DNA of 64,000 nucleotides from Caryophanales bacterium (GTDB taxonomy: Bacteria; Bacillota; Bacilli; JARBTR01), in assembly GCA_029240105.1 (NCBI GenBank), contig JARBTR010000002.1, positions 332,394 through 396,393 on the forward strand. Reading direction: 5' to 3'. Position 1 is the stretch's first letter, and the number at the start of each line of letters is the position of its first letter. Positions 8,495 to 19,063 of this stretch are shown piece by piece. The position numbers and the translations under genes are program-made. The notes beneath the pieces were generated by a model. It was not told the DNA's origin. It saw nothing but the letters and a program-made list of their open reading frames with translations, and searched no databases.

Positions 8495-9418
8495 TTAGTC
8501 AATCTGAATAATTTTTACAGGCTTTAATAGCCAATCCTTATCAGGATGATTTTGATAAATAGCTAATAGTTTTCCAGACTCATCAAAGACGGCAGTTGGT
8601 TCATGCATCTCAATGCTAAAGTGTTTTTTCATCAGCACTGCCCCGTTTATTATTTTTGAAGAAATATCTCCATCAACAACTAACTTTGGTAGATTCATTA
8701 CGCCTGTTTCAATTGGAAAAATAGCTTTACTAATTGTATTATTCTCTTTCATTTCCGAAATCTGGTCAAATGTTACTGAACTTTCTAAAGTGAAAACAGC
8801 CGAGCGATTTCTCATTAACTTTGACATATGTGCTGGAAATCCAAGTTTCTCACCAATTGTGACAGCCAACGTTCTTACATATGTTCCTTTACTACATGCA
8901 ACACGAAAAGAAAAGGTAATGTTTTCTCCTACAAATTCATTACGGTCATCAAGCAATTCCAAATCAAGAATTTGTACTTCTCGACTTGGTCTTTCAACTG
9001 TCTGACCTTTAAATGCATATTCGTAAAGCCTTTTCCCATTAACTTTTACAGCTGAAAACATAGGTGGTATTTGTGTAATCGTACCTTTTAAAGATTCGAG
9101 CACTTGTAGAATTTCTACACGTGAAATGGTTCTATTAACTTTCTTTTCTTCAACTATTTCTCCAGATGCATCTTCTGTTGAAGTAGCAAAGCCAAGTGTA
9201 ACTTCTCCAATATACTCTTTTCCAGCATCCGTAATGTATTCGGCTATCTTCGTTGCACGGCCAAGACATATGGGTAAAACACCCGTCACATCAGGATCTA
9301 AAGTGCCTGTATGACCAACCCTTTTCATTCGTAAAATTTTACGAACTTTCATAATACAATCATGCGAGGTGAACCCTGCCGGTTTATGTAAAACAAGTAT
9401 ACCTGTTAGTTCTTCCAT
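8495..9418 (-). CDS. truB: tRNA pseudouridine-55 synthase
   Basis: 307 aa. Makes pseudouridine at position 55 in the T-loop of tRNAs. The catalytic aspartate is in GHTGTLDPDVTGVLP (about Asp41). The motif SCSKGTYVRTLA appears as ACSKGTYVRTLA around residue 178. A C-terminal PUA-like region follows. Between rbfA and ribF as in B. subtilis; 254 bp separate it from rbfA, holding a terminator and a palindromic element. Confidence 0.96.
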   Translation of the reverse strand: MEELTGILVLHKPAGFTSHDCIMKVRKILRMKRVGHTGTLDPDVTGVLPICLGRATKIAEYITDAGKEYIGEVTLGFATSTEDASGEIVEEKKVNRTISRVEILQVLESLKGTITQIPPMFSAVKVNGKRLYEYAFKGQTVERPSREVQILDLELLDDRNEFVGENITFSFRVACSKGTYVRTLAVTIGEKLGFPAHMSKLMRNRSAVFTLESSVTFDQISEMKENNTISKAIFPIETGVMNLPKLVVDGDISSKIINGAVLMKKHFSIEMHEPTAVFDESGKLLAIYQNHPDKDWLLKPVKIIQID

Positions 9419-9508
9419 TCAATCACTTCCAAATAATCTATAATAAAAGTTTAAGTAAATCAAAACTTGGTTTTTTGTAAATTCACTTTTTCCATTTTAA
9501 CAGAAAAA

Positions 9509-9532
9509 ACGAGTAGATTTAACTCCACTCGT
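9509..9532 (-). terminator. Terminator-like hairpin between rbfA and truB
   Basis: Arms ACGAGTAGA and TCCACTCGT with a 6-nt loop and six T on the minus strand. It should reduce or stop read-through from rbfA into truB. Confidence 0.7.
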
Positions 9533-9545
9533 CAAATTTTAGGTG

Positions 9546-9646
9546 TTCGAGAGTTTTAAACTCCAAAGATACTTAACGAAAAATCTGAAAAAGAACCTAA
9601 GTTCCTTGATAATAGTTCGGAAGTATTTACAGGAGTTGCCCTCGAA
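9546..9646. repeat. Intergenic palindromic element, rbfA-truB gap
   Basis: Interrupted inverted repeat with three matching blocks per arm: TTCGAG (9546) with CTCGAA (9641), ACTCC (9560) with GGAGT (9632), ATACTT (9569) with AAGTAT (9621). A small GAAC/GTTC hairpin lies inside. AAGATACTTA recurs in the nusA-rimP element, suggesting relatedness. Confidence 0.55.
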
Positions 9647-9672
9647 AACCCAATTCAAGATCATTTACTATT

Positions 9673-10023
9673 CTATTCTTTTTCTTCAACTCTCACTTTA
9701 GCTAGCAAGTCTTCAATATGATTGCCGTATTCAACCGAACGGTCAAATTCAAAAACAAGTTCAGGCGTTACACGAAGTTGAATCCGTCTTCCGAGTTCAC
9801 TTCGAATAAAACCAGTTGCTTTTTCAAGACCTTTTAAAGTGTTATGGCGTTCTTCGTCATTTCCCAGCGTGGTGATGTATACTTTTGCTTGTTGTAAGTC
9901 ACCTGTTACATCAACATCAGTTACAGTTACGAAGCCAACACGTGGATCTTTTAGTTTGCGACCAATAATTTCACTAATTTCTTTTTTCATTTGTTCGCCA
10001 ACACGGTTTGTGCGTTGTTTCAT
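9673..10023 (-). CDS. rbfA: Ribosome-binding factor A
   Basis: 116 aa KH-like protein needed for 16S rRNA 5' end maturation and cold adaptation. The start [19 protein letters not shown] matches the B. subtilis N-terminus; [15 protein letters not shown] is diagnostic. ATG 10023 has GAGGT 8 nt upstream; a longer frame (to 10068) has no homology. ylxP, which separates infB and rbfA in B. subtilis, is absent. Confidence 0.94.
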   Translation of the reverse strand: MKQRTNRVGEQMKKEISEIIGRKLKDPRVGFVTVTDVDVTGDLQQAKVYITTLGNDEERHNTLKGLEKATGFIRSELGRRIQLRVTPELVFEFDRSVEYGNHIEDLLAKVRVEEKE

Positions 10024-10167
10024 TTCTTTAACCTCATTATCTTTAATCTTTGCTAAAATTTTTAACAAAAACTTTTCCAGAATAAATTTTATTAAAAGCT
10101 ACAGAGAAATAGTTTTCCCCTGTAGCTCATTAATAATTACTATAATTTTGATCTAGAGACGGTAAAG

Positions 10168-10260
10168 TTCTAGGAAGCATGCTTGTAAGAACCGGAATGT
10201 ACATAAAAGGTACATGATGATTCGAGCAAGAGTAGCTGACAATGAATATTGCCGTTTTTG
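10168..10260. repeat. Interspersed repeat, TAGGAA-head type, infB-rbfA gap
   Basis: Head TTCTAGGAAGCATGCT, a hairpin TGTAC/GTACA (10198-10214), then CGAGCAA and TGACAA...TATTGCCG tail. The same order of blocks is seen at 31558 and 59691. It occupies the place of ylxP. Confidence 0.75.
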
Positions 10261-10267
10261 GTCAAAA

Positions 10268-13200
10268 TTACTTAGATTTCTTCGTACGTTTAATCTCTTC
10301 CATCACAAACGCTTCGATGATATCTAATTCACGAAGATCATTGAAGTTCTTGATAGAGATACCACATTCGTACCCAGCTGCAACATCTTTCACATCATCT
10401 TTGAAACGTTTCAATGTATCCATTTCACCTTCAAATACAACAACATGATCGCGTATTACACGGACTTTACAGCCACGTTCTATTTTTCCTTCTAGAACAT
10501 AAGAACCAGCAATTGTTCCAACTTTAGTAATTTTAACTAGTTGGCGAACTTCTGCTTGACCAATTACTTTTTCTTCGAATTCAGGGTCTAACATACCTGT
10601 CATCGCATCTTCAATTTCTTGAATAACATTATAAATAATGTTGTGAATACGAATATCTACTTTTTCGGTATCAGCGATACGTTTAGCATTTACAGTAGGT
10701 CGAACGTTGAATCCGATTACAATTGCGCTAGAAGAAGCAGCTAAAATGACATCAGATTCAGAGATAGCACCCACACCAGAGTGGATAATCTTTACTCGGA
10801 CACCTTCAACTTCAATTTTGTGAAGTGAAGCTGCTACAGCCTCTTGAGAACCTTGAACGTCAGCCTTAAGGATAACATTCAATTCGCGAATTTCTCCTTC
10901 TTTCATCGTTTCAAATAGGTTTTCAAGGGTTACTTTAGATTTCTCATTACGTGAAATATCTAAGTGGTTTGACGCACGTTGCTCTCCTACTTGACGAGCT
11001 GTTTTCTCATCTTCAAATACAACAAAACGGTCCCCTGCAGATGGTACCTCATTCAAACCAGTTACTTCAACTGGAGTTGATGGTAACGCCTCTGTAATGC
11101 GTTGGCCTAAATCATTAACCATTGCACGAACCTTACCAAATGCATTCCCTACAACGATAGGATCTCCGATTCTTAATGTACCATTTTGTACAAGTAGAGT
11201 TGCAACAGGTCCTTTACCTTTGTCAAGCTGTGCTTCGATAACAGTTCCGATTGCTAATCGGTCTTTATTACATTTTAACTCAGCAACTTCTGATACAAGA
11301 AGGATTGTTTCAAGTAAATCATCAATACCTTGGCCAATCTTCGCTGCGATTGGAACGAAAATGTTTTCTCCGCCCCACTCCTCTGCGACAACACCATAGT
11401 TACTTAATTCTGTTTTAACACGATCTAAATTAGCATCTGGTTTATCCATCTTGTTTACTGCAACAACAATTGGACATCCAGCTGCTTTTGCATGGTTTAT
11501 AGCCTCAATTGTTTGTGGTTTAACACCATCATCAGCTGCAACAACTAGAATGGTTACGTCTGTAACTTGAGCTCCACGAGCACGCATTGTTGTAAATGCT
11601 GCGTGTCCAGGTGTATCTAAGAAAGTAATCTTCTTATCTTGTACATTAACTTGGTATGCACCAATATGTTGAGTGATACCGCCTGCTTCACCTTCAGTTA
11701 CTTTTGTTTTACGGATAGAATCTAGAAGGGTTGTTTTACCATGGTCAACGTGACCCATAATTGTAACAACTGCAGGTCTTTCAAATGTATTCAAACTTAC
11801 ATCATCGTCAGCAATAACTGCTTCTAAGTCTGTTTTATCGATTACGATAATCTCTTCAACTTCTACGCCATAGTCTACACAGATTAATTCAATAGCATCT
11901 TTCTCAAGATATGAGTTAAGAGTAGTCATAACGCCCATCATAAACAATTTCTTGATAATTTCAGACGCTTCTCGGTGTAATTTTTTCGCTAATTCAGCAA
12001 CCGTTAATGAATCTGTAAAAGTAATCTTTTCAGGAAGTTCTTTTTGAACTTTTACAACAGGTTGTTTTGCTTGTTGTCCTTTTTTCGAACCAAAAATTTT
12101 AGATTCTTCACGACGCTTCTCTTCAGCAGCTTTTTTACTAACATACGTTTTTTGAGCAGGCTTAAAACTTTTCTTAGGGTTATGACCTAAGCCACCATCA
12201 TTGCTTTTAAATAATTCTGGGTTTGAAGATTGTGATGGCTTTGGACCGTTGCCAAAATTATTATTTTGTCCTTGTGGTCTGTCACCTTGAGGACGGTTTC
12301 CTTGGTAGCCTTGACCTTGCGGACGATTACCTTGATAGCCTTGACCTTGTGGTCTGTCGCCTTGCGGACGGTTTCCTTGGTAGCCTTGACCTTGCGGACG
12401 ATTTCCTTGGTAGCCTTGACCTTGTGGTCTGTCACCTTGTGGACGGTTGCCTTGGTAGCCTTGACCTTGCGGACGATTTCCTTGATAACCCTGACCTTGC
12501 GGTCTGTCGCCTTGTGGACGGTTTCCTTGGTAACCTTGACCTGGCGGTCTGTCGCCTTGTGGGCGGTTTCCTTGGTAACCTTGACCTGGCGGTCTGTCGC
12601 CTTGTGGACGATTGCCTTGGTATCCCTGACCTTGTGGTCTGTCGCCTTGTGGACGGTTACCTTGGTATCCTTGTCCTTGCGGTCTGTCGCCTTGTGGACG
12701 GTTGCCTTGGTATCCTTGTCCTTGAGGTCTGTCGCCTTGTGGACGATTTCCTTGGTAACCTTGTCCTTGAGGTCTGTCGCCTTGTGGACGGTTGCCTTGG
12801 TATCCTTGTCCTTGAGGTCTGTCACCTTGTGGACGGTTGCCTTGGTATCCTTGTCCTTGAGGTCTGTCGCCTTGTGGACGATTTCCTTGGTAACCTTGTC
12901 CTTGAGGTCTGTCGCCTTGAGGACGACCTTGATAACCACCTTCTCGTTGTGGTCGATCACCTTGAGGACGACCTTGGTAACCACCTTGTCCTTGTGGACG
13001 ATCACCTTGAGGACGCTCACTTTGTGGTCGGTCAACTTGAGGACGTTCACTTTGAGGACGTACTGGACTATTTCCATCCGTAGGTCGTTGCTCATCACGA
13101 ACAGGATTTGGAGTTTGTGCTTCTCTAAATCCACGATCTGAACTATAAGCATGTTGTCTCATAGTCGGTCGACTACTTGGTTTATTTGGATTTACACCGG

Positions 13201-13522
13201 GCTTTCTCTCAGGAGTAGATGCACCAGGAGCTGACCCTTCGGTTTTATCCATCTGTGGCACTCTCTTTGGTTGATCTTTCTTTTCCAAATGTGCTTTTTC
13301 AGGATTATCAACCTTTATTCTTGGTCCAGTTGCTCTTTTTGTTAATTCTGGCTTTGTTTTAGGTTCAGGACTAAACAATTTGTTTAATTTATCAACCATA
13401 TTATCTTCCAGAACGCTCATATGACCTTTCACTTCAAAGCCCATATCTGTTAGCTTTGAAATGATTAGTTTACTCTGGACATCTTTTTCTTTTGCATATT
13501 CATGTACACGAATTTTTGTCAA
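10268..13522 (-). CDS. infB: Translation initiation factor IF-2
   Basis: 1084 aa, far longer than the about 716 aa of B. subtilis IF-2. The N-terminal IF2N fold ([20 protein letters not shown]) is followed by a proline/glutamine/glycine-rich linker with a long tandem repeat. A second IF2N-like region and the G domain follow ([14 protein letters not shown] near residue 590, [22 protein letters not shown]), then domains II-IV that bind fMet-tRNA. It positions the initiator tRNA on the 30S subunit. Third gene after nusA-ylxR-ylxQ in the operon. Extra length lies entirely in the linker. Confidence 0.97.
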   Translation of the reverse strand: MTKIRVHEYAKEKDVQSKLIISKLTDMGFEVKGHMSVLEDNMVDKLNKLFSPEPKTKPELTKRATGPRIKVDNPEKAHLEKKDQPKRVPQMDKTEGSAPGASTPERKPGVNPNKPSSRPTMRQHAYSSDRGFREAQTPNPVRDEQRPTDGNSPVRPQSERPQVDRPQSERPQGDRPQGQGGYQGRPQGDRPQREGGYQGRPQGDRPQGQGYQGNRPQGDRPQGQGYQGNRPQGDRPQGQGYQGNRPQGDRPQGQGYQGNRPQGDRPQGQGYQGNRPQGDRPQGQGYQGNRPQGDRPQGQGYQGNRPQGDRPPGQGYQGNRPQGDRPPGQGYQGNRPQGDRPQGQGYQGNRPQGQGYQGNRPQGDRPQGQGYQGNRPQGQGYQGNRPQGDRPQGQGYQGNRPQGQGYQGNRPQGDRPQGQNNNFGNGPKPSQSSNPELFKSNDGGLGHNPKKSFKPAQKTYVSKKAAEEKRREESKIFGSKKGQQAKQPVVKVQKELPEKITFTDSLTVAELAKKLHREASEIIKKLFMMGVMTTLNSYLEKDAIELICVDYGVEVEEIIVIDKTDLEAVIADDDVSLNTFERPAVVTIMGHVDHGKTTLLDSIRKTKVTEGEAGGITQHIGAYQVNVQDKKITFLDTPGHAAFTTMRARGAQVTDVTILVVAADDGVKPQTIEAINHAKAAGCPIVVAVNKMDKPDANLDRVKTELSNYGVVAEEWGGENIFVPIAAKIGQGIDDLLETILLVSEVAELKCNKDRLAIGTVIEAQLDKGKGPVATLLVQNGTLRIGDPIVVGNAFGKVRAMVNDLGQRITEALPSTPVEVTGLNEVPSAGDRFVVFEDEKTARQVGEQRASNHLDISRNEKSKVTLENLFETMKEGEIRELNVILKADVQGSQEAVAASLHKIEVEGVRVKIIHSGVGAISESDVILAASSSAIVIGFNVRPTVNAKRIADTEKVDIRIHNIIYNVIQEIEDAMTGMLDPEFEEKVIGQAEVRQLVKITKVGTIAGSYVLEGKIERGCKVRVIRDHVVVFEGEMDTLKRFKDDVKDVAAGYECGISIKNFNDLRELDIIEAFVMEEIKRTKKSK
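12275..12925. repeat. 45-bp tandem repeat array inside infB
   Basis: About a dozen units encoding [15 protein letters not shown] plus three shortened 10-residue units ([10 protein letters not shown]). Units differ by scattered silent or Q/P changes. Because the unit length is a multiple of three, the other frames and the opposite strand also stay open, giving spurious ORFs. Confidence 0.95.
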
Positions 13523-13680
13523 TACTTACACCCCATTTTAAGAGCTATGACTCGTAATTAATTTGTTGGACTTGACTGAAAATAGTAGACTTTACATACA
13601 AATGTAGTGCTAATCGTATTTTCAAAAAGTTAACGAATTATTATGAGTAAGAGCCCATTTAAATTACCTTTGTTATATTC

Positions 13681-13992
13681 TTACGTATTTTTTTCTTGTA
13701 AAATTTGAATCATTTTCTTTGCAAACCCATCATCTAGAACAGCAAGCGAAACTCTTGTTTCTTTACCTATTGCATTACCCAATGTTACACGGTCAAAATT
13801 TCTAAAAACTTGAATTCCATAATAAGTGCATTTATCGGTCATTTTTTTTTCAGTATTTGCCGATGCATCACTGGCTAGAAAGACCATTTTGGCTCTTTTC
13901 GATTTAACTTCTGTTAAAACAAGATCTTCTCCGGTAACAATTTTTCTCGCTTTATTTGCTAATCCTAAAAGCTGAATGCACTTTTGATTCAT
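13681..13992 (-). CDS. ylxQ: L7Ae-like RNA-binding protein YlxQ
   Basis: 103 aa, L7Ae/L30e/S12e/Gadd45 fold. Shows LLGLANKARKIVTGEDLVL and MVFLASDASANTEKK, typical of kink-turn-binding ribosomal-like proteins in the nusA operon. The exact role is unknown; L7Ae relatives bind kink-turn RNA. Start overlaps the end of ylxR by 4 nt. Confidence 0.92.
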   Translation of the reverse strand: MNQKCIQLLGLANKARKIVTGEDLVLTEVKSKRAKMVFLASDASANTEKKMTDKCTYYGIQVFRNFDRVTLGNAIGKETRVSLAVLDDGFAKKMIQILQEKNT

Positions 13993-14264
13993 TTTTTCAC
14001 CTTTGCAGCTAACTCAAGTAACTCAGAATAAATTTGCTCGTTTATTTCCATTTCAAATTGTCGTTCTAAAACTTTTTTCTTTTTTGCAACTTGAATAGCC
14101 TCTTCAGATAGATTCAGGTAAGCACCACGACCATTCTTTTTACCTGAAGGATCCACAAATACTTCTCCTTCAGTTGTTCGAACGATTCGAATCATTTCCT
14201 TTTTAGGTTTCATTTCTCCTGTTGCTAAACATTTTCTCATTGGAATTTTTTTAACTTTATTCAT
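13989..14264 (-). CDS. ylxR: YlxR/RnpM-family RNA-binding protein
   Basis: 91 aa, DUF448. Shows MRKCLATGEMKPKKEMIRIV and the signature GRGAYL in KKNGRGAYLNLSEE. Homologues bind RNA; the B. subtilis protein is reported to modulate RNase P. It lies between nusA and ylxQ, coupled to ylxQ by a 4-nt overlap. Confidence 0.93.
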   Translation of the reverse strand: MNKVKKIPMRKCLATGEMKPKKEMIRIVRTTEGEVFVDPSGKKNGRGAYLNLSEEAIQVAKKKKVLERQFEMEINEQIYSELLELAAKVKK

Positions 14265-14290
14265 TCATAATCACCAATTCGTAGCTTGAT

Positions 14291-15409
14291 TTATGTCTCG
14301 TATTCAAAATCTTCTTCAAAATTTTCGTACTCATCTTCATAATACTCATCAAAAGTCTCTGTTAGGATACCAAGTTCTCTTGCATCAGTTTCATTTTTGA
14401 TGTCAATTTTCCAACCAGTTAATCTTGCTGCAAGACGAACATTTTGTCCTTTTCGACCAATTGCTAAAGACAATTGACTATCTGGAACAATGACAACCGT
14501 TGATTTTTCTGCTTCATTTACATGAACTTCGAGTACATCTGAAGGACTAAGTGCATTTGCAACATAATCAACAACATTATCAGACCATTCTACGATATCT
14601 ATTTTCTCGCCCTTTAACTCATTTACAATTGTTTGAACACGATCACCCTTAGCACCAACACAAGCTCCAATTGGATCAACTTCTGGATTACTTGACCAAA
14701 CTGAAATTTTTGAACGATCTCCTGCTTCACGTGCCACTGATTTAATTTCTACAATTCCCTCATAAATTTCAGGAACTTCCATTTCAAAAAGACGCTTTAA
14801 AAGACCTGGATTTGTACGGGAAACTTGAATTTGTGGTCCTTTAGTTGTTTTATCAACTTTTGTAATGTACAGTTTAATTCTTTGATTAATCTCAAATTTC
14901 TCGTTAGGAAGAATTTCTGTGACTGGAAGTATCGCCTCAGTTCTTCCTATTTGAACATGATAATTTTTCGCATCTTTACGTTGAACAACACCAGTGATAA
15001 TGTCATCTTGACGATCAATAAATTCATCATAAATGATTCCACGCTCTGCTTCACGAACTCTTTGAACGATCAATTGCTTTGCTGCTTGTGCAGCAACACG
15101 TCCAAAATCTCTTGGAGTTACTTCAAATTCCACAATATCATCAATTTCATATGCAGCATTGATGGCTTTTGCTTCTTCTAATGAAATATGTAATCTTTCA
15201 TCCTCGATTACTTCTTTTACTTCTTTCTTTGCAAATACTTTCGCATCGCCCGTGATTACATTAAAATCAACACGAACGTTTTGTGCCTTGTTAAAGTTTT
15301 TTTGGTATGCTGCAACAAGTGCTGCTTCAACGGCTTCCACTAAAACAGTAAAAGAAATTCCTTTTTCTGATTCTAATGCCTTTAGCGCGCTAAATAACTC
15401 ACTGCTCAT
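14291..15409 (-). CDS. nusA: Transcription termination/antitermination factor NusA
   Basis: 372 aa. N-terminal RNA-polymerase-binding domain ([20 protein letters not shown]), S1 domain (about 135-200), then tandem KH domains ([20 protein letters not shown] and [20 protein letters not shown]) and an acidic C-terminal tail rich in Glu/Asp/Tyr. Modulates pausing, termination and antitermination. Start placed at ATG 15409 behind AAGGGGGATCTTA; the frame stays open for 51 more codons upstream, but these come from the intergenic repeat and are not homologous. Confidence 0.96.
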   Translation of the reverse strand: MSSELFSALKALESEKGISFTVLVEAVEAALVAAYQKNFNKAQNVRVDFNVITGDAKVFAKKEVKEVIEDERLHISLEEAKAINAAYEIDDIVEFEVTPRDFGRVAAQAAKQLIVQRVREAERGIIYDEFIDRQDDIITGVVQRKDAKNYHVQIGRTEAILPVTEILPNEKFEINQRIKLYITKVDKTTKGPQIQVSRTNPGLLKRLFEMEVPEIYEGIVEIKSVAREAGDRSKISVWSSNPEVDPIGACVGAKGDRVQTIVNELKGEKIDIVEWSDNVVDYVANALSPSDVLEVHVNEAEKSTVVIVPDSQLSLAIGRKGQNVRLAARLTGWKIDIKNETDARELGILTETFDEYYEDEYENFEEDFEYET

Positions 15410-15428
15410 TAAGATCCCCCTTATCATT

Positions 15429-15540
15429 AGGTGCTGGCATGACGCTTTGGCCCGAAGATACTTATCTGAATTCCTGGAAAAGCCATGTAGTTCGGCTTTG
15501 AAGGAATTTAGAAAGAAGTTCGAGGGCCAGTCATGCGAAG
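15429..15540. repeat. Structured intergenic element, rimP-nusA gap
   Basis: Begins with GGTGCTGG next to the nusA ribosome binding site. Outer arms GCATGAC (15437-15443) and GTCATGC (15530-15536), next TTGGCCC/GGGCCA, and a nested hairpin AATTCCT..AAAGCC (15469-15484) with GGCTTT..AGGAATT (15494-15508). The following GAAGCCCGATTATC block resembles GAAGCCCGTTTATC in the 33.1-kb element. The remainder of the gap to 15643 has a second AAGCCCGATG block. Confidence 0.7.
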
Positions 15541-15643
15541 CCCGATTATCGTTTCCGAACACTAAGCCTGTTTTCGTTAAACAAGCCCGATGCCCGTTTT
15601 TCTTCCTCGAGCTACCACCATTTTTTATTTTAAATTTAATTTA

Positions 15644-16111
15644 TTAAAAAGTTACTGCTAATCTTGCTTTAGCAACTTTCTCATACGGAATGATGATTTC
15701 TTTTTTAGCTGTTTTAATTCTTATTTGAAGTGTAATTTCTTTACCATCAAAATGAAGCATGATTCCTTCAAATTCTTTTTCACCATTTATGGGTTCATAT
15801 GTTTTCACATGAACATTTTTACCTATTGCCTTTTCAAAATCAGCTAATTTTTTAAGTGGGCGTTCAGCGCCAGGCGAACTTACTTCTAAAAAATAATTAT
15901 CTGAAATTGGATCGACCTCGTCTAACTTCAAGCTTAACTTTTCAGATAATTCTACACATTCATCAATGTTAATACCGTTTTCTTTATCAGCATAAACACG
16001 TAAAAACCAGTCCTTACCCTCTTTAACGTATTCAACGTCAACAAGCTCTAATCCTAATTCTTCAGCAATTGGTTTTGCTAATTCTGTTACTGATTCAACT
16101 GCTTTACTCAT
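15644..16111 (-). CDS. rimP: Ribosome maturation factor RimP
   Basis: 155 aa, YlxS/Rim[21 protein letters not shown], then [20 protein letters not shown] and [15 protein letters not shown] are family signatures. Needed for 30S maturation. Start chosen at ATG 16111 with AGGTGG upstream; the frame extends 26 codons further without homology. First gene of the nusA-infB operon; polC, which lies upstream in B. subtilis, is 11 kb away here. Confidence 0.95.
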   Translation of the reverse strand: MSKAVESVTELAKPIAEELGLELVDVEYVKEGKDWFLRVYADKENGINIDECVELSEKLSLKLDEVDPISDNYFLEVSSPGAERPLKKLADFEKAIGKNVHVKTYEPINGEKEFEGIMLHFDGKEITLQIRIKTAKKEIIIPYEKVAKARLAVTF

Positions 16112-16316
16112 GTTCCACCTCTTTTCGTAAAAGCTCAAAAAAGCCTTGAGTAATAATTGTATACAAAACGAAAGAGTGGGTTTCCCCACTCTTGTTCGCG
16201 TTGCTATTTAATTCCTTTGCAACAATACCATAAATGTAATAAAAAATCAAATAAATGATTTCGGCAATATCTTTACATTCATAATTATTTTTTACATTTA
16301 TTAGTCCTTTTAAACA

Positions 16317-17183
16317 TTATTTCCAATATTTATAAAGCGCTTGTGTACCAGAATTTTCTTCTCCTCTAGCGATAAGCTCATCGTACATAGACTTTACTTT
16401 CGATAGTCCCGGGAACACAACCCCCATCTTTTCTGATTCTTCTAATGCAATATTCATGTCCTTTACAAAATGTTTAATAAAGAACCCAGGTTCAAAATTT
16501 CCACTTAACATACGTGGAGCCATGTTTGTCATTTGCCAACTACCTGCAGAACCAGTCGAAATGTTTTGTAAAACTTTTTGTGGATCAAGTCCTGCTTTTT
16601 CAGCATAGATAATCGCTTCACACACAGATAATACACATGAAGCAATCCCGATTTGATTCGCCATTTTAGTATGTTGTCCACTTCCTGCTTTTCCTTGATA
16701 AACAATGTTCGTACCCATGGCATCTAGAATCGGTTTAACTTTATTGAAGGCTTCTTCTTCTCCACCAACCATAATAGATAACTTAGCGTCACGAGCACCA
16801 ATATCTCCACCTGTTACAGGAGCATCAAGCGCATCAATTCCTTTTTCTTTTGCTGCATTATAAATTTCAATTGCTAAACTAGGTTTTGATGTGGTCATAT
16901 CCATTACAATTTGACCTGGATGACCGTTTGCTAAAACTCCATTTTCACCTAAATAAGTTTCTTCGACATCTTTAGGATAACCAACGATTGAAATCACAAC
17001 ATCTACTTCTTTTGCAATTGCAGCTGGAGAGTCTGCCCACTTTGCACCCATTTCTAATAAATCATTTGCCTTTTCTTTTGTACGGTTGTACACAGTAACA
17101 GGAAAACCAGCTTTAAGTAAATTCCCTGCCATACTTTTACCCATAACACCAATACCAATAAAACCAATTTTTTGCTTTGTCAT
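16317..17183 (-). CDS. Beta-hydroxyacid dehydrogenase, YkwC-like
   Basis: 288 aa, same length as B. subtilis YkwC and very similar. It belongs to the 3-hydroxyisobutyrate/tartronate semialdehyde reductase family. N-terminal Rossmann motif GFIGIGVMGKSMAGNLL; substrate motif DAPVTGGDIGARDAKLSIMV near residue 120; catalytic lysine in GSGQHTKMANQIG near 170. It oxidises or reduces a beta-hydroxyacid with NAD(P); the substrate is not known. Start at ATG 17183 behind AAAGGG rather than an overlapping GTG. Its place beside the lactate/glycolate genes suggests a tartronate semialdehyde reductase role, but this is only inference. Confidence 0.88.
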   Translation of the reverse strand: MTKQKIGFIGIGVMGKSMAGNLLKAGFPVTVYNRTKEKANDLLEMGAKWADSPAAIAKEVDVVISIVGYPKDVEETYLGENGVLANGHPGQIVMDMTTSKPSLAIEIYNAAKEKGIDALDAPVTGGDIGARDAKLSIMVGGEEEAFNKVKPILDAMGTNIVYQGKAGSGQHTKMANQIGIASCVLSVCEAIIYAEKAGLDPQKVLQNISTGSAGSWQMTNMAPRMLSGNFEPGFFIKHFVKDMNIALEESEKMGVVFPGLSKVKSMYDELIARGEENSGTQALYKYWK

Positions 17184-17285
17184 ACAATTCACCCTTTAAC
17201 ATTTTTCTTCATTATAGTATTTTTCTTCATTTATTTCAGTTTTAAGTGAAAAAATTTGAAATAAAAAACATTAAATTTAAAAAAT

Positions 17286-17311
17286 AGGCAATACCTAAAA
17301 AGGTATTGCCT
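17286..17311 (-). terminator. Intrinsic terminator of lctP
   Basis: Arms AGGCAATACCT and AGGTATTGCCT, then a T-rich run on the minus strand, 25 bp after the permease stop. Confidence 0.88.
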
Positions 17312-17335
17312 GCAATTGCGATTATATTTTACTTA

Positions 17336-19063
17336 TTATTTAAGAACAGGAAGCATCCATGATAATACGTTTGTTTGTAACCAAACAATTACACAGATTA
17401 CTAAAAGCAAGTAGAAACTGTGCTTTAGTGTAAATCTTAATAAATCCGACTCTTTTCCTGATAATCCTACAGCTGCACAAGCAACTGCAATTGATTGAGG
17501 AGAAATCATCTTACCTGTTACACCACCAGAAGCGTTAGCTGCAAGTGCTAAGAATGGATCCATTCCAACTTGTACAGCTGTGTTGTATTGAACGCCACCG
17601 AACAATAAGTTTGCTGAAGTATCTGAACCTGTAACGAATACACCTAACCAACCTAAAACTGGTGAAAGGAACTTAAATGCAGCTCCCGTAGCAGCTAGTG
17701 TAGAACCAAGTGCTAACATCATACCTGATTGGTTTGCTACATCTGAGTAAGCAACAACAGACATGATTGTAACTAATGGAAGTGCAACTTCCTTAAGTGT
17801 TTGTCCGAAAGTTTTGCAGAAGTCAGCCCAGCTAATACCAAGGATGAATTTAGAGATAACTGCTGAGAAAAGGATAGCAGTTCCAGCAGCAGCCAAGAAT
17901 TCTACTTTATATTGGAAAACTTCAGCTGTTTTTACTCCATTTACCATTTTAAATAAGTCGCCTGAAACAAATGGTACATCAGCTAAGAATTTGAACGCAT
18001 GTCCAATATGATCAAGTGTTTCATAGAATGGCACTACTGGTAAATTTTTCGCCGTCATAGTTGCAACATAGTTACCACCAAGTGCTAACTTAACATTTGG
18101 AAGTCCCCATACTGTAACCATACCTGTTAAAATAATAAATGGTGACCAAGCTTTCAAAATTTGTCCACCTGTGTAAGAAGGTCTTGAAGCAACGCTTGCT
18201 GCTTTAACAGTTCCTTCATCTTCGAAACGGTAAATATTCTTTGGTTTCCAAACTTTTAAGAATAAAACTAAACATACGATTGAAGCAATTGACGATACTA
18301 CGTCTGGTAATTCTGGACCCATGAAGTTTGTAGAGAAGTATTGCACTAATGCGAATGAACCACCTGCTACAAGCAATGCTGGCATAACTTCTTTTGTTTT
18401 CTTAAATCCAACCATTACAATAACGATGTAAATTGGAATGAAAACAGATAAGAATGGTAATTGACGACCAATGATTTGTGAAATATGACCAACATCATAT
18501 CCGAAGTTACCAAATGCAATAATTGGAGCTCCTAATGCACCGAATGCAACTGGAGCAGTGTTTGCGATTAAGCAAAGACCTGCAGCGTAAAGTGGTTTAA
18601 ATCCAAGACCAATCAATAACGCAGCAGTGATCGCAACTGGTGCACCGAAACCTGCAGCACCTTCTAAGAATGCTCCAAATGAGAATGCAACAAGAACGAC
18701 TTGTAAACGTCTATCTTCAGTAATCGAAAGTATAGAATTTTTAATGATTTCAAATTGACCTGTTTTAACTGTTAATTTGTACAAGAACACTGAGTTTAGG
18801 ATAATCCAACCAATTGGAAGAAATCCGTACAAAGCGCCTTTAGATGCAACCATTACGGCCATCATTACTGGCATTTTAAATAAGAAAATCGATAAAACCA
18901 TTGCAATTAATAATGTTGAAATACCAGCCTTATAACCCTTCATTTTCTTGATAGCTAATGCCCAGAAGAAAAACAAAATCGGGATAAGCGCTACTAGTGC
19001 TGAAAGCCATAAACTACCATTTACAGCTTCTGCACTTTTCACTAATTCGCCTGTGAAAGTCAT
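17336..19063 (-). CDS. lctP: L-lactate permease (LctP/LutP family)
   Basis: 575 aa integral membrane protein with about 12-14 hydrophobic segments. Family hallmarks: GAFLEGAAGFGAPVAITAAL near residue 135, NTAPVAFGALGAPIIAFG near 168, and VFVTGSDTSANLLFGGVQ near 475. Imports lactate (and probably glycolate) by proton symport. Single-gene transcript with its own terminator; it lies between ykwC-like and a divergent oxidoreductase and about 2 kb from lutABC, which uses its substrate. Confidence 0.93.
   Translation of the reverse strand: MTFTGELVKSAEAVNGSLWLSALVALIPILFFFWALAIKKMKGYKAGISTLLIAMVLSIFLFKMPVMMAVMVASKGALYGFLPIGWIILNSVFLYKLTVKTGQFEIIKNSILSITEDRRLQVVLVAFSFGAFLEGAAGFGAPVAITAALLIGLGFKPLYAAGLCLIANTAPVAFGALGAPIIAFGNFGYDVGHISQIIGRQLPFLSVFIPIYIVIVMVGFKKTKEVMPALLVAGGSFALVQYFSTNFMGPELPDVVSSIASIVCLVLFLKVWKPKNIYRFEDEGTVKAASVASRPSYTGGQILKAWSPFIILTGMVTVWGLPNVKLALGGNYVATMTAKNLPVVPFYETLDHIGHAFKFLADVPFVSGDLFKMVNGVKTAEVFQYKVEFLAAAGTAILFSAVISKFILGISWADFCKTFGQTLKEVALPLVTIMSVVAYSDVANQSGMMLALGSTLAATGAAFKFLSPVLGWLGVFVTGSDTSANLLFGGVQYNTAVQVGMDPFLALAANASGGVTGKMISPQSIAVACAAVGLSGKESDLLRFTLKHSFYLLLVICVIVWLQTNVLSWMLPVLK

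Noticed and set aside
10024-10267. Degraded ylxP between infB and rbfA
   Set aside because: No YlxP-like peptide in any frame; about 93 bp of the gap are the interspersed repeat.
12275-12925. CRISPR-like array
   Set aside because: Units are contiguous without unique spacers, in frame with infB and encode the IF-2 linker.
12223-13152. Long ORFs of 286, 291 and 321 codons on both strands across infB
   Set aside because: They are created by the 45-bp tandem repeat of infB, whose period keeps every frame open; the peptides are monotonous and have no ribosome binding sites.
15410-15562. Extended N-terminus of NusA (51 extra codons)
   Set aside because: This part derives from the intergenic repeat; NusA homology starts at MSSELF with a good ribosome binding site at 15412-15418.
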